Positions 25,504 through 34,750 of a stretch of DNA of 45,733 bases are shown piece after piece; position 1 is the stretch's first letter; every line of letters begins with the position of its first letter. The notes below the pieces were generated by a model. The model was not told where the DNA came from, did no database searches, and saw nothing but the letters and a program-made list of their open reading frames with translations. This DNA is from Comamonadaceae bacterium (lineage in GTDB: Bacteria > Pseudomonadota > Gammaproteobacteria > Burkholderiales > Burkholderiaceae_C), in assembly GCA_013297925.1 (NCBI GenBank), contig JAAFJC010000023.1, positions 1-45,733 on the forward strand. Direction: 5' to 3'. The position numbers were made by a program, and so were the translations under genes.

Positions 25504-25511
25504 GCTTCCCT

Positions 25512-27347
25512 TCAGGCCGTGGCTTCTTCTTTGTGGCGCGCGCTGTTTGCCGCTGCTTTGAAGGGCTCTGCGCCAAGGCGCTTGAGCGTATCGATGAAGA
25601 GCTCAAATTTCTCGCCACGCGGTTCGCGCAGCTCTTTGTAAGTGGTGAGCACGGCTTCAATCGCATCAGGAATCTCGGCTGCGGTGAACGATGGGCCAAC
25701 GACCTTGCCCGCCACCGATGTGCCGCTGATCTTGCTGCCATCAGACCCGCCGAGCGTGAGCTGATACCATTCTTGGCCATCTTTATCCACACCGAGAATA
25801 CCGATGTGGCCGCTGTGATGGTGGCCGCAGGAGTTGATGCAGCCGCTCATGTGCAGATCAATGTCGCCGAGGTCTTCTAACTCGTCTAAATCTTGGTAGC
25901 GCTCGGTGAGCTGCTGCGCAATCGGTAAGCTGCGGGCATTGGCCAGATCGCAGAAATCGCCGCCAGGGCAGGCGATCATGTCAGAGAGCAGGCCGATATT
26001 GCTTGAAGCAAAGCCCGCTTTCTTCGCAGCGCGCCACAGCTCAGGCAGCGCATCGCAGCTCACCCAAGGCAGAAGCAAATTCTGATCATGCGTCACGCGA
26101 ATCTCGCCCGCGCTGAACTGATCTGCAATTTGCGCAGCAGCTTCCATCTGCTCAGGCGTCACGTCCCCCGGCGATTGGCCAACGCGTTTGACGGAGAGCG
26201 TCACGGCGCGCAGCTTCGGGTTCTTGTGGGCATGCACATTGCGCGTGAGCCAGCGGGTGAAAGCCACATCGTCATGCGCTGCCACTTCCAGAATACGCGA
26301 TACTTTAGATGCTACAAAATCGGAAGCACTTAGCGCACATTCTGCGCCGGCTGGTGGCTCAAAATGCTTTGAAACGCGATCCAACTCTGCTTGCGAGATG
26401 GTATGCGGCGCGCCATCTTGGGTGTGGATGTTTTGATACTCAGCATCGACGGCATCAAAGAATTTCTGCCCTTCGGCTTTCACCAAAATCTTGATGCGGG
26501 CTTTGTATTTGTTATCGCGGCGGCCAAACAGGTTGTAGACGCGGACGATGGCCTCAAGGTAGTTGAGAATTTGATTCCAGGGTAGGAATTCGCGAATGGT
26601 GGATGCGATTACCGGCGTGCGACCCATGCCGCCACCGACCAGCACTTTGAAGCCCAGATCCCCACGAGCGACACCTCGCGCGGTATCTTGAGCATCACTG
26701 CGGATGAGTTTCAGGCCAACATCGTGCCAGTCAGTGGCGGCGCGGTCTTCCTCGGCCCCTGTAACAGCAATTTTGAATTTACGTGGCAAGAATGCGAACT
26801 CTGGATGCAGCGTGCTCCATTGGCGCAAGATCTCGCAGAATGGGCGCGGATCGGCGATCTCATCAGGCGCAATGCCAGCGAGGCCATCACTCGTGATATT
26901 GCGGATGCAATTGCCGCTGGTTTGAATGCCGTGCATGTTCACGCTGGCGAGCAAATCCATCACATCGGCAGATTTCTCAATCGGAATCCAGTTGTATTGG
27001 ATGTTTTGGCGCGTGGTGAAGTGGCCGTAGCCTTTGGTGAGTTCAATGCCTTTGCCGGATAGGCGAGCTTGGCCGTTCACCGCCGCTTGAAACACCTCAT
27101 CGCTCGGCTGATCGAATTCACGAGCGATTTGTGCGAGCACGCGAAGCTGCGCCGTGTTGAGCTCACCATACGGCACAGCCACGCGCAGCATCGGCGCATA
27201 GCGCTGCACATACCAGCCGTTTTGCAGGCGCAGCGGGCGAAATTCTTCTTCCTTCAAGCGGCCATCCAAGCGGCGCTCCAATTGATCGCGGTATTGCGCC
27301 GCGCGCAGTTTGACGAATTCTTTGTCGAATGAGTTGTATTGATACAT
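25512..27347 (-). CDS. cysI: Assimilatory sulfite reductase hemoprotein
   Basis: Six-electron reduction of sulfite to sulfide using siroheme and a [4Fe-4S] cluster. The 611-residue protein has duplicated nitrite/sulfite reductase halves, including the siroheme-region block GHFTTRQNIQYNWIP and NCIRNITSD. The cluster ligands are CPGGDFC and CINSCGHH near the C-terminus. No CysJ flavoprotein is nearby, so electrons may come from ferredoxin (see fdxA). Residues about 327-346 are encoded by an antisense copy of the dispersed repeat, in the linker between the halves. It starts 9 bp after the TauE/SafE gene stop. Confidence 0.94.
   Translation of the reverse strand: MYQYNSFDKEFVKLRAAQYRDQLERRLDGRLKEEEFRPLRLQNGWYVQRYAPMLRVAVPYGELNTAQLRVLAQIAREFDQPSDEVFQAAVNGQARLSGKGIELTKGYGHFTTRQNIQYNWIPIEKSADVMDLLASVNMHGIQTSGNCIRNITSDGLAGIAPDEIADPRPFCEILRQWSTLHPEFAFLPRKFKIAVTGAEEDRAATDWHDVGLKLIRSDAQDTARGVARGDLGFKVLVGGGMGRTPVIASTIREFLPWNQILNYLEAIVRVYNLFGRRDNKYKARIKILVKAEGQKFFDAVDAEYQNIHTQDGAPHTISQAELDRVSKHFEPPAGAECALSASDFVASKVSRILEVAAHDDVAFTRWLTRNVHAHKNPKLRAVTLSVKRVGQSPGDVTPEQMEAAAQIADQFSAGEIRVTHDQNLLLPWVSCDALPELWRAAKKAGFASSNIGLLSDMIACPGGDFCDLANARSLPIAQQLTERYQDLDELEDLGDIDLHMSGCINSCGHHHSGHIGILGVDKDGQEWYQLTLGGSDGSKISGTSVAGKVVGPSFTAAEIPDAIEAVLTTYKELREPRGEKFELFIDTLKRLGAEPFKAAANSARHKEEATA
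26309..26366 (+). repeat. Dispersed coding repeat, copy in cysI (antisense to the gene)
   Basis: The plus strand reads ATGCTACAAAATCGG...AGCGCACATTCTGCGCCGGC...GGCTCAAAATG and shares TGCTACAAAATCG and CGCAC-N-TTCT-N-CG with the nrtB copy. The coding strand gives AGAECALSASDFVA, parallel to [14 protein letters not shown] in tsaD. Confidence 0.65.
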
Positions 27348-27356
27348 GAGAGGCTC

Positions 27357-28151
27357 TTAAATAGCAAGCAGCTTGAAGCCCGCATAGGCCAGCAGCAGCG
27401 AAAGAATGGAGCGAATCGCGCGATCAGGCACATGGTTGCCCAGCTTGGTGCCCAGCCAAATGCCAGGCAGCGAGCCAGCGAGCAGCTTGGCCAGCAGCGG
27501 CCAATCGACAGAACCGATAGATGCGTGGCCGAGGCCTGCCACGAGCGTGAGCGGCACGGCATAGGCCACATCTGCGGCCACGATGCGGTTAAGTGGCAGA
27601 GCGGGGTAGAGCAGCATGAGAGCCGTCACGCCGATTGCACCAGCGCCCACCGAGGTGAGGCTGACCAATACGCCGATGAGCGCGCCGAAGATGATGGGCA
27701 GGGCGGGATGGCGCGGCTTGGTGGCTTCCACGAGTTGCTCCGCGCTGATGTCTTTTTGTGTGGCTTGCACGCCTTTGATCGCTTTGTAGAGCGTGGCGGC
27801 GGCGGTAAGCAGAAGCGCAAAGCCAAGTGTGGTCGTCACCACCTTTTGCACGGCAGCGTTGCCTGCGTCAAAGTAATGCAGTGCGCCTACGGTGAGCAGG
27901 GCAGCAGGCACAGAGCCGAGGCTCAGCGTGCCGACGATTTTCCAATCCACCCGGCGAGCGAGCGCGAGATTAACCGTGCCACCGAGCTTGGTGAACGCCG
28001 CAAACAGCAAATCCGTGCCCACGGCGAGGATGGGCTTGATGCCAAAGCCAAAAATCAAAATAGGCGTCATCAGCGAGCCCCCGCCCACGCCCGTGAGGCC
28101 AACGACGAAGCCAACGAAGAAGCCAGAAAGAATGAATGCAAGATCAGTCAT
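27357..28151 (-). CDS. TauE/SafE family membrane transporter, probable sulfate/sulfite permease
   Basis: The 264-residue inner-membrane protein has about eight predicted helices and two TauE/SafE repeats. Signature stretches are GLTGVGGGSLMTPILI near the N-terminus and SVGAGAIGVTALMLLYP in the second half. The family moves sulfite, sulfonates or sulfate. As first gene of the cysI run and with no CysTWA transporter nearby, sulfate uptake for assimilation is a reasonable guess. The ATG at 28151 fits the family start. Confidence 0.9.
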   Translation of the reverse strand: MTDLAFILSGFFVGFVVGLTGVGGGSLMTPILIFGFGIKPILAVGTDLLFAAFTKLGGTVNLALARRVDWKIVGTLSLGSVPAALLTVGALHYFDAGNAAVQKVVTTTLGFALLLTAAATLYKAIKGVQATQKDISAEQLVEATKPRHPALPIIFGALIGVLVSLTSVGAGAIGVTALMLLYPALPLNRIVAADVAYAVPLTLVAGLGHASIGSVDWPLLAKLLAGSLPGIWLGTKLGNHVPDRAIRSILSLLLAYAGFKLLAI

Positions 28152-28280
28152 GGGGATGGACTGTGCCTCACGCTAGGGCAAATCCAAACTACTTTTTTGT
28201 TGTTGGCTTATGCGAATATGCTTCTGCTGTTTTTGGCATATGGGCTGATTTGCTGTTTGTTTATTGGCGTTCAACTGTTT
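28152..28280. other. AT-rich upstream region of the sulfur operon
   Basis: First part of a 622-bp gene-free stretch (28152-28773). It contains repeated GCATATTCGCATAAG-like and CATATGCC words upstream of the TauE/SafE gene, consistent with a promoter region, but I cannot assign a -35/-10 pair or CysB site with confidence. A 29-codon hydrophobic reading on the plus strand (28218-28307) has no ribosome site. The rest of the stretch is the inverted duplication described next. Confidence 0.35.
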
Positions 28281-28470
28281 GACGCAATCCGCTCACCTGC
28301 TCCGTAACGTGCCCGAAAAAGCCGATGCCTTTCCTTTGGGCGTTCTATGCCGCAAGCTCTAAGCTGCGATCATTTGTGGCGAACCCTGCTTGGTTGGCCG
28401 CGCTCGATGAGGAAAGCCCTCGTCTTTTTCAGACCCATCACGCAGCGGATCGAGGTCTGAGCGCGTTGTT
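28281..28470 (-). repeat. Inverted duplication, left copy
   Basis: This unit of about 190 bp is the imperfect reverse complement of 28553-28748. Perfect blocks include 23 bp at 28303-28325 (CGTAACGTGCCCGAAAAAGC...) and 18 bp at 28425-28442 (TTTTTCAGACCCATCACG). It carries short open frames but no gene I recognise. Confidence 0.8.
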
Positions 28471-28496
28471 ACGCCTTCTTGAGAGAACTTAAAGCA

Positions 28497-28551
28497 AAAG
28501 AGGCAGATCGCCGGCGTATTTATTGCGCGAGCTGCTATGAAATTAATAGTA
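28497..28551 (+). repeat. Dispersed repeat, intergenic copy at the centre of the inverted duplication
   Basis: CGCCGGCGTATTTATTGCGC followed by GAGCTGCTATGAAATTAATAGTA matches the DUF934 copy at about 37 of 43 positions. It is the only copy outside a gene in this window. Confidence 0.8.
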
Positions 28552-28552
28552 C

Positions 28553-28748
28553 GCAACAAAGCGCCAACCATCTATACCCGCTTCGTGATGGGTCTGAAAA
28601 AACGAAGCGGCTCAAAGGTCGGGCGCGGCAAACCATGTACAGAACGCTACAGAGATCAGTAGCTCGCAGCTTGCGGGCAAGAGCGCCACACGAAGAAAGG
28701 CCTCGGCTTTTTCGGGCACGTTACGTAGCAGGCGAGCGGTTGGCGCTA
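28553..28748 (+). repeat. Inverted duplication, right copy
   Basis: Partner of 28281-28470. The perfect blocks are at 28584-28601 and 28703-28725. Transcribed on either strand the pair could fold into a very long imperfect stem with a loop of about 80 nt. It ends about 25 bp from the HerA-like gene stop. Confidence 0.8.
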
Positions 28749-28773
28749 ACGCGAAGCCGTCGAGAAAAAACGA

Positions 28774-30306
28774 TTACCGACGGCGACCGAGAATGCCACC
28801 CAGCACGCCCCGAATAATCTGCCGCCCCACTTCGCGGCCAATCGAGCTCGCTGCTGATTTCACCAGTTGCTCGCCCACACTAGCGCGAGTACGTCTGGTG
28901 CCACCGCTGAGCATATCGCCCAAGCCGCCAAGCCAGCCGCCTGAGGCTTCTTCGCCGGCGGCGTTGGTGGCTTCTTTGGCCACTTCCTTGGCGGTTTCAG
29001 CGGCTTGCGATTCTGTGGCCATGTTGGCTGATGTGCGGCCTTTGATGATCTCGTAGGCCGATTCACGATCTATGGTTTTTTCGTACACACCGGCCACGAT
29101 GGAATCTTTGATGAGGGCTTGGCGCTGCTCGGGGCTGATCACACCGATTTGGCTGCCGGGCGGGAGCACATAGACGCGCTCGGTGATGCCGGGGCGGCCT
29201 TTTTCGTCGAGGAAGCTGATCAGCGCTTCGCCCACGGCCAGCTCGGTGATGGCAGTTTCGATATCGAGGCCGGGGTTTTGCCGCATCGTCTCTGCTGCTG
29301 ATTTCACGGCTTTTTGATCGCGCGGGGTGAAAGCGCGCAGGGCGTGTTGTACGCGGTTGCCGAGTTGGGCCAGCACGCTGTCGGGGATGTCCAGCGGGTT
29401 TTGCGTGACGAAATACACGCCCACGCCTTTGGAGCGCACCAGGCGCACCACGAGCTCAATGCGCTCGAGCAAGGGCTTGGGCGCATCAGTGAAGAGCAAA
29501 TGCGCTTCGTCGAAAAAGAAGACTAATTTGGGTTTGTCGATGTCGCCTACCTCGGGCAGCGTCTCGAAGAGCTCGCTGAGCAGCCAGAGCAGAAAGGTGG
29601 CATACAGGCGCGGGGCGGTGAGCAGTTTGTCGGCGGCCATCACGTTGACGATGCCCTTGCCGCTGCTGTCCGTTTGCATGAAGTCTGCAATATTGAGCAT
29701 CGGTTCGCCAAAAAACACATCGCCGCCTTGCTCCTCAATTTGCATCAGGCCACGTTGAATTGCGCCAATGGACGCGGCGCTAACATTGCCGTATTCGGTG
29801 GTGAAATCCTTCGCGTTGTCGCCCACGGTTTGGCACATCGCTCGCAGATCTTTCATGTCGAGCAAGAGCAGGCCTTGATCGTCTGCGATTTTGAAGACGA
29901 GTTGCAGCACACCAGATTGCGTCTCATTCAAGTTGAGCATGCGCGAGAGCAGCAGCGGGCCCAGATCGCTCACGGTGGCGCGCACGGGATGGCCTTGCTT
30001 GCCAAATACGTCCCAGAGCGTGACAGGAAATGCTACAGATTTAGGGGCATCTAGCGCGCGATCTGCAAGCACTTTGGCCAGTTTCTCGCCAATTTTCCCC
30101 GGTTGAGAGATGCCCGTGAGATCGCCCTTCACATCGGCCATGAAGACGGGCACACCAATCCGGCTGAAGCCCTCGGCCATGGTTTGCAGCGTAACTGTCT
30201 TGCCTGTGCCGGTGGCGCCCGTGATCAGGCCGTGGCGATTGGATTTATCGGGGCGCAGGAAGACTTCTGCAGATTTGTTTTTAGCAATCAGGATAGGATC
30301 GGCCAT
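28774..30306 (-). CDS. HerA/VirB4-like ATPase of the DUF853 (YjgR) family
   Basis: The 510-residue cytoplasmic P-loop NTPase has Walker A GATGTGKT (about 29-36) and Walker [14 protein letters not shown], with the family block [14 protein letters not shown] between them. The C-terminus is glycine/arginine-rich ([11 protein letters not shown], ending GILGRRR), as in YjgR-type proteins. DUF853 ATPases are related to HerA DNA translocases, but their role is not established. The ATG at 30306 is chosen over one 7 codons upstream. A weak copy of the dispersed repeat falls at residues 75-92. It is divergent from yebC. Confidence 0.88.
   Translation of the reverse strand: MADPILIAKNKSAEVFLRPDKSNRHGLITGATGTGKTVTLQTMAEGFSRIGVPVFMADVKGDLTGISQPGKIGEKLAKVLADRALDAPKSVAFPVTLWDVFGKQGHPVRATVSDLGPLLLSRMLNLNETQSGVLQLVFKIADDQGLLLLDMKDLRAMCQTVGDNAKDFTTEYGNVSAASIGAIQRGLMQIEEQGGDVFFGEPMLNIADFMQTDSSGKGIVNVMAADKLLTAPRLYATFLLWLLSELFETLPEVGDIDKPKLVFFFDEAHLLFTDAPKPLLERIELVVRLVRSKGVGVYFVTQNPLDIPDSVLAQLGNRVQHALRAFTPRDQKAVKSAAETMRQNPGLDIETAITELAVGEALISFLDEKGRPGITERVYVLPPGSQIGVISPEQRQALIKDSIVAGVYEKTIDRESAYEIIKGRTSANMATESQAAETAKEVAKEATNAAGEEASGGWLGGLGDMLSGGTRRTRASVGEQLVKSAASSIGREVGRQIIRGVLGGILGRRR
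30030..30080 (+). repeat. Possible dispersed coding repeat in the HerA-like gene
   Basis: TGCTACAGATTTAGGGGCATCTAGCGCGC resembles the cysI and nrtB copies at TGCTACA, AGC and AGCGC positions. The antisense coding frame gives [14 protein letters not shown], the frame seen in cysI and tsaD. The match is weaker and could be chance. Confidence 0.35.
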
Positions 30307-30378
30307 GATGGGTCTCGAAAAGTACAATTGCGCCTAGTTTAAGACGCATTTGGCTTAAAAAATTTTGGGGATTCAGAG

Positions 30379-31104
30379 ATGGCAGGCCACAGCAAATGGG
30401 CAAACATTCAGCACCGCAAAGGGCGCCAGGATGAAAAGCGCGGCAAGATCTGGACGCGCGTGATCCGCGAGATCATGGTGGCGGCGCGCTTGGGCGGTGG
30501 TGATCTCAGCGCTAATCCTCGCCTGCGCCTGGCGGTGGATAGAGCGAAAGCGGCTAATCTGCCAGCGGATACGGTCAAGCGCAATATCGACAAAGCCACC
30601 GGCAACCTAGAAGGTGTGCATTACGAAGAAATCCGCTACGAAGGCTATGGCATCGGCGGCGCGGCGATTTTGGTGGACACGATGACAGACAACAAAGTGC
30701 GCACCGTGGCGGCTGTGCGGCATTGCTTCAGCAAACACGGCGGCAACATGGGCGCTGAGGGCGCAGTGGCTTTCCAGTTCAAGCACTGCGGCCAAATCCT
30801 GCTCGCGCCCGGCGCGGATGAAGCCAAGGTGATGGATATTGCTTTGGAAGCTGGCGCAGATGACGTGATCACGGATGAAGAAGGCGGCATTGAAGTGCTC
30901 ACTTCACCGCAAGAATTTGAAGCGGTGAAGAATGCACTCGAAGCAGTGGGCTTCAAGCCTGAGATTGCCGAGGTGACGATGCGCTCTGAAAACTCGATTG
31001 CTTTATCGGGCGATGATGCGGCCAAGATGCAAAAGCTGCTCGATATGATTGAAGAGATTGATGACGTGCAGAACGTTTATCACAATGCAGAAATAGATTT
31101 ATGA
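30379..31104 (+). CDS. yebC: YebC/PmpR family translation/transcription regulator
   Basis: The 241-residue protein begins [18 protein letters not shown], the diagnostic YebC/TACO1 start, and keeps the NIDKATG and EEIRYEGYG blocks and the full three-domain length. Members act on translation of difficult stretches or as DNA-binding regulators; which applies here is unknown. The ribosome site GGGGA precedes the ATG. The stop overlaps the purD start by 4 nt (ATGA), so the pair is coupled. Confidence 0.97.
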   Translation: MAGHSKWANIQHRKGRQDEKRGKIWTRVIREIMVAARLGGGDLSANPRLRLAVDRAKAANLPADTVKRNIDKATGNLEGVHYEEIRYEGYGIGGAAILVDTMTDNKVRTVAAVRHCFSKHGGNMGAEGAVAFQFKHCGQILLAPGADEAKVMDIALEAGADDVITDEEGGIEVLTSPQEFEAVKNALEAVGFKPEIAEVTMRSENSIALSGDDAAKMQKLLDMIEEIDDVQNVYHNAEIDL

Positions 31105-32387
31105 AAATACTTGTGATCGGTGGAGGAGGCCGCGAGCATGCGTTGGCTTGGAAGCTGGCGCAATCGCCCAAGGTGCAGACGGTGTATGTCGCGCCTGGTA
31201 ATGGAGGCACGGCGCTGGATGGCCGATTAGTTAACTTAAATCTGTCGTTGCCCGTCGAATTATCTGCGTGGGCAGCTACTGAAAAGATAGCGTTGACCGT
31301 GGTGGGCCCAGAAGCGCCGTTGGCTGCTGGCGTGGTGGATGAGTTTCGTGCCAAGGGTTTGCGGATTTTTGGGTCGACGAAGGCTGCGGCTCAGCTTGAG
31401 AGCTCCAAAGCATTCAGCAAAGCTTTCATGGCGCGGCATGCGATTCCGACGGCTGAGTTTGAGACGTTTACCGATGCTGTGGTGGCACATGCTTACATCG
31501 ACAAAAAGGGTGCGCCGATTGTGGTGAAGGCCGATGGTTTGGCGGCAGGTAAGGGTGTTGTCGTTGCGATGAGTTTGGAAGAGGCTCATGCAGCCGTGGA
31601 CGATATGTTGGCTTCGAATGCTTACGGCGTGCAGCATAACGGTGAAGCGCGCGTCGTCATCGAAGAATTTTTAGAAGGCGAAGAAGCTAGCTTCATCGTG
31701 CTGTGCGATGGGAAGAACGTGACGGCGCTGGCCACGAGCCAAGACCACAAGCGCTTGCAAGATGGCGACCAAGGGCCAAACACGGGCGGCATGGGCGCAT
31801 ATTCGCCAGCTCCGGTCGTCACGCCCGAGGTGCATGCGCGGGCGATGCGTGAGGTGATTTTGCCCACGATCAAGGGCATGGAAAAAGATGGCATTCGCTA
31901 TACCGGTTTCCTCTATGCCGGGCTGATGATCACGCCGCAAGGCAAGATCAAAACCCTGGAATTTAACTGCCGCATGGGTGACCCAGAGACGCAGCCGATC
32001 ATGATGCGCTTGAAGAGCGATTTGGTGGATGTGTTGATGGCTGCTACCGATACCAAGCTAGACACGATGGAGCTGCAATGGGATCGCCGTGTGGCGCTCG
32101 GTGTGGTGCTCGCTGCGCATGGCTATCCGATGAATCCGCGCAAGGGCGATGTGGTCAATGGCTTGCCGGCGGGTGATTCTTCGGTGGGCGAGGATGCAGT
32201 AGTGTTCCATGCGGGCACGGCGCGTGTGGACAGGCAAACCGTGGTGAGTGGTGGCCGCGTGCTTTGCGTGACGGCATTGGCCGATTCGGTGAAGCAGGCG
32301 CAGGCGAGGGTGGCGCAGGTGATTCAAGGGCTAGGGTTTGATGGGATGCAATACCGGCGCGATATTGGGTATCGTGCGGTGAAATGA
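31101..32387 (+). CDS. purD: Phosphoribosylamine-glycine ligase
   Basis: Second step of purine synthesis: phosphoribosylamine + glycine + ATP gives GAR. The 428-residue ATP-grasp enzyme has the N-terminal [19 protein letters not shown], the ATP-grasp region [15 protein letters not shown] and the diagnostic [13 protein letters not shown]. The length is normal. It overlaps yebC and is followed by a long palindromic repeat, which may end the transcript. Confidence 0.98.
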   Translation: MKILVIGGGGREHALAWKLAQSPKVQTVYVAPGNGGTALDGRLVNLNLSLPVELSAWAATEKIALTVVGPEAPLAAGVVDEFRAKGLRIFGSTKAAAQLESSKAFSKAFMARHAIPTAEFETFTDAVVAHAYIDKKGAPIVVKADGLAAGKGVVVAMSLEEAHAAVDDMLASNAYGVQHNGEARVVIEEFLEGEEASFIVLCDGKNVTALATSQDHKRLQDGDQGPNTGGMGAYSPAPVVTPEVHARAMREVILPTIKGMEKDGIRYTGFLYAGLMITPQGKIKTLEFNCRMGDPETQPIMMRLKSDLVDVLMAATDTKLDTMELQWDRRVALGVVLAAHGYPMNPRKGDVVNGLPAGDSSVGEDAVVFHAGTARVDRQTVVSGGRVLCVTALADSVKQAQARVAQVIQGLGFDGMQYRRDIGYRAVK

Positions 32388-32411
32388 ATTTCTAAGAGAA
32401 GACAAATTCCC

Positions 32412-32557
32412 AATACCGGACGCAGAAGACGCAAAGGTTACGCAAAAGACGCAAAAAAAGACAGAAGAAAATGCAGAAAAATGAATAAACCTATTTCTCG
32501 GTATTGTCTTTTTGGTATTCCTCCTGCGTAACCTTTGCGTTCTCTGCGTCCGGTATT
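32412..32557. repeat. Long imperfect palindrome of CGCAGAGG-type units, copy 4
   Basis: The left arm AATACCGGACGCAGAAGACG...CGCAAAGGTTACGCAAAAG pairs with the right arm CTGCGTAACCTTTGCG...GTCCGGTATT. The outer AATACCGGACGCAGA is identical to copy 1. The central spacer is longer (146 bp in all) and AT-rich. It lies between co-directional purD and the acyltransferase gene and ends 16 bp before its GTG. Confidence 0.85.
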
Positions 32558-32573
32558 TGGTATTTAAAACACC

Positions 32574-33215
32574 GTGAGCGATTTCCAAAAACCCTACGCC
32601 CTTCGATTCCAAGGCAGCCGCGCCGCGCAGTGGCTGCTTAAGGTTATGGGTTGGCGTGTCGAATTTGATGGTTTCCCAACTCGTCAAGGCATTGCAGTCG
32701 TCTACCCCCACACCAGCAACTGGGATGCGCCGCTGATGTTTGTTGTGAAGTGGGCGGTCGGCGTGCAGGTGATGTTTTGGGGTAAGGACACGCTGTTTAA
32801 GATTCCTCTCTTAGGCAGCTGGCTGCGCTGGATTGGCGGCGTGCCTGTGGAGCGCACAGCCAAACATGGTGTGGTGGGCTCGATGATTGCGCAGATGGCG
32901 CAGAAAAAAGCGCAAGGCGAGTATTTCTGGCTCGGCTTAGCGCCTGAAGGCACACGCAAATACATACCCGGCTGGCGCAGTGGTTTTTATCGCGTGGCGG
33001 TGGCTTGCGATGTGCCGCTATTGGTGATCACGCTGGATTATTCTCGGCGGGAATGCAAGGTGAATCAGTTTGTGAGGCTCGCAGGCGATGAAGCGCAAGA
33101 TATGGCTCGCGTTTCTCAGCTGTGCGCGCCTGCGCGTGGGCTCAGACCGGAAAACATGGCGCCTGTGGTGCTGCTCGATACTTCAGTGGATCGCCAGCAG
33201 ACGATTGTGAATTAA
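32574..33215 (+). CDS. PlsC-family 1-acylglycerol-phosphate acyltransferase-like protein
   Basis: The 213-residue protein has the acyltransferase motif HTSNWD (H-x4-D, about residues 46-51) and the second motif PEGTR, both needed for acyl transfer to a phosphorylated acceptor. The length matches short PlsC-like proteins without a long membrane anchor. The start is a GTG at 32574; no better ATG fits, and the ribosome site is weak. The role in lysophosphatidate acylation or another lipid is inference. It is followed closely by hemF (9 bp). Confidence 0.88.
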   Translation: MSDFQKPYALRFQGSRAAQWLLKVMGWRVEFDGFPTRQGIAVVYPHTSNWDAPLMFVVKWAVGVQVMFWGKDTLFKIPLLGSWLRWIGGVPVERTAKHGVVGSMIAQMAQKKAQGEYFWLGLAPEGTRKYIPGWRSGFYRVAVACDVPLLVITLDYSRRECKVNQFVRLAGDEAQDMARVSQLCAPARGLRPENMAPVVLLDTSVDRQQTIVN

Positions 33216-33224
33216 TATTGCAGT

Positions 33225-34133
33225 ATGAGCATAGAAAAAGTACGCAGCTATCTGCTCGAATTGCAAGACAACATTGTTGCGACTTTTGGCAGCGTGGATG
33301 GCTGCGAATTTACCAAAGACAAATGGAAAAAGCGCGCAGGTGAGCCTTTGCAAGGTGATGGCCTCACCTGCATTTTGGAATCTGGCGATATTTTTGAGCG
33401 CGCGGGCTGTGGTTTTTCGCATGTGCGCGGGGCTAAGCTTCCCCCCACAGCCACGCAGCATCGCCCGGAGCTGGCGGGAGCGCCGTTTGAGGCGCTGGGC
33501 GTCTCGCTCGTGTTTCACCCCAACAATCCCTACGCGCCCACGGTGCATTTGAATGTGCGCATGCTGGCAGCCGTTGCGCCATCGGGTGAGACGGTGTTTT
33601 GGTTTGGTGGCGGCATGGATCTCACGCCTTATTACGGCTTTGAAGAGGATGCTGTGCATTTCCACACCATGTGCAAAATGGCTGTGACGCCTTTTGGGGC
33701 AGACAAGTATCCGAAATTCAAAACTTGGTGCGATGAATATTTTTATCTCAAGCATCGCAAAGAGCAGCGTGGCATTGGCGGCATCTTCGTGGATGATTTC
33801 ACCGAGGGCGGCTTCGCCAATGGCTTTTCGCTGATGCAATCGATTGGCAATGCTTTCATTCCCGCTTATTTGCCGATTTTGGAGAAGCGCTGTGATGCGC
33901 GATTTACCCAGCGTGAGCGCGATTTTCAGCTCTATCGGCGCGGGCGCTATGTGGAATTCAATCTCGTCTGGGATCGCGGCACGCATTTTGGCTTGCAATC
34001 GGGCGGGCGCACAGAATCTATCCTCATGAGCATGCCGCCGATGGTGAGCTGGGCCTACAAACGCAAACCTCGCAGCGATACGCCGGAGGGCGATCTCTAC
34101 AAGCACTATTTGGTGCGCAGGGATTGGATTTGA
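33225..34133 (+). CDS. hemF: Oxygen-dependent coproporphyrinogen III oxidase
   Basis: Aerobic decarboxylation of coproporphyrinogen III to protoporphyrinogen IX in haem synthesis. The 302-residue length is typical. Family blocks include [16 protein letters not shown], the [28 protein letters not shown] region (RYVEFNLV and DRGTHFGL) and [10 protein letters not shown]. The ATG at 33225 has little ribosome site, so coupling to the upstream gene is possible. The end overlaps nadD. Confidence 0.97.
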   Translation: MSIEKVRSYLLELQDNIVATFGSVDGCEFTKDKWKKRAGEPLQGDGLTCILESGDIFERAGCGFSHVRGAKLPPTATQHRPELAGAPFEALGVSLVFHPNNPYAPTVHLNVRMLAAVAPSGETVFWFGGGMDLTPYYGFEEDAVHFHTMCKMAVTPFGADKYPKFKTWCDEYFYLKHRKEQRGIGGIFVDDFTEGGFANGFSLMQSIGNAFIPAYLPILEKRCDARFTQRERDFQLYRRGRYVEFNLVWDRGTHFGLQSGGRTESILMSMPPMVSWAYKRKPRSDTPEGDLYKHYLVRRDWI

Positions 34134-34738
34134 AGGCTCCGGAGCAGCGTATTGGTCTGTATGGCGGTGCATTTGATCCGCCACATTTGGCGCATGAGGC
34201 GCTTGCGCAAGCGGCCGTGAAGCAATTTGCTTTGGATGAGTTAGTCATCTTGCCCACAGGCTACGCATGGCACAAAAGCCGCTCGCTCACTGCGGCCACG
34301 CATCGCATTGCCATGACCCAGTTGGCCTTTGCCGATGTGCCGCAAGCGCGGGTAGATGACAGAGAAATCCTGCGCAGCGGTGCAACTTACACGATCGACA
34401 CCTTGAATGAGATTCAAGCTGAAAACCCTCAAGCCGAGCTGTTTTTGCTCATGGGACAGGATCAATTGGCCTTCTTCCCACAATGGCATAAGTATCAAGA
34501 GATCTTGCAAATTGCTACGCTTTTAGTAGCACTCCGCGCAGATTTCATCCCAGCTAGTAGCCCAAATGGCTCTCAAAACCGAGTTAAAATGGAGTTTTCG
34601 ACGATCCATATGCCTGCATCGCCCATCAGCGCAACGCAGATCAGACAATTCTGTACACAACATCAGGCAATAGACCATCTGGTCAAGCCCTCGGTTGCGC
34701 GGTATATTGCACAGCATCGTCTCTACCTTCCCTCTTGA
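34130..34738 (+). CDS. nadD: Nicotinate-nucleotide adenylyltransferase
   Basis: Adenylates nicotinate mononucleotide in NAD synthesis. The protein of about 202 residues has the nucleotidyltransferase motif [14 protein letters not shown] (GxFxPxHxGH type) and the C-terminal [10 protein letters not shown] chose the TTG at 34130, overlapping the hemF stop, because AGGGA lies 6 nt upstream; a TTG at 34124 is the alternative. Residues about 127-150 ([19 protein letters not shown]) are encoded by the dispersed repeat, in the variable region before the C-terminal motif. Confidence 0.94.
   Translation: MKAPEQRIGLYGGAFDPPHLAHEALAQAAVKQFALDELVILPTGYAWHKSRSLTAATHRIAMTQLAFADVPQARVDDREILRSGATYTIDTLNEIQAENPQAELFLLMGQDQLAFFPQWHKYQEILQIATLLVALRADFIPASSPNGSQNRVKMEFSTIHMPASPISATQIRQFCTQHQAIDHLVKPSVARYIAQHRLYLPS
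34512..34580 (+). repeat. Dispersed coding repeat, copy in nadD
   Basis: Between TTGCTACGC and CTCTCAAAACC it aligns without gaps to the DUF934 copy over 58 nt. The best blocks are CGCGCA and GCTAGTAGCCCAAATG. It encodes [19 protein letters not shown] in the same frame as LIAARAINTPANSPNEAQN. Confidence 0.75.
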
Positions 34739-34750
34739 AGAACACCCTGA

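Noticed and set aside
27339-28307. Long plus-strand open frame of 322 codons over the TauE/SafE gene
   Set aside because: Composition is His/Arg/Glu-rich, typical of antisense of a membrane protein gene; the minus-strand gene has clear family motifs.
28218-28307. Possible 29-residue hydrophobic peptide
   Set aside because: No ribosome site, overlaps the edge of the inverted duplication, and nothing supports translation.
31245-31300. Further copy of the dispersed repeat in purD
   Set aside because: Only GCAGCTACTGAAAAGATAGCG matches loosely; the encoded residues fit the normal PurD sequence.
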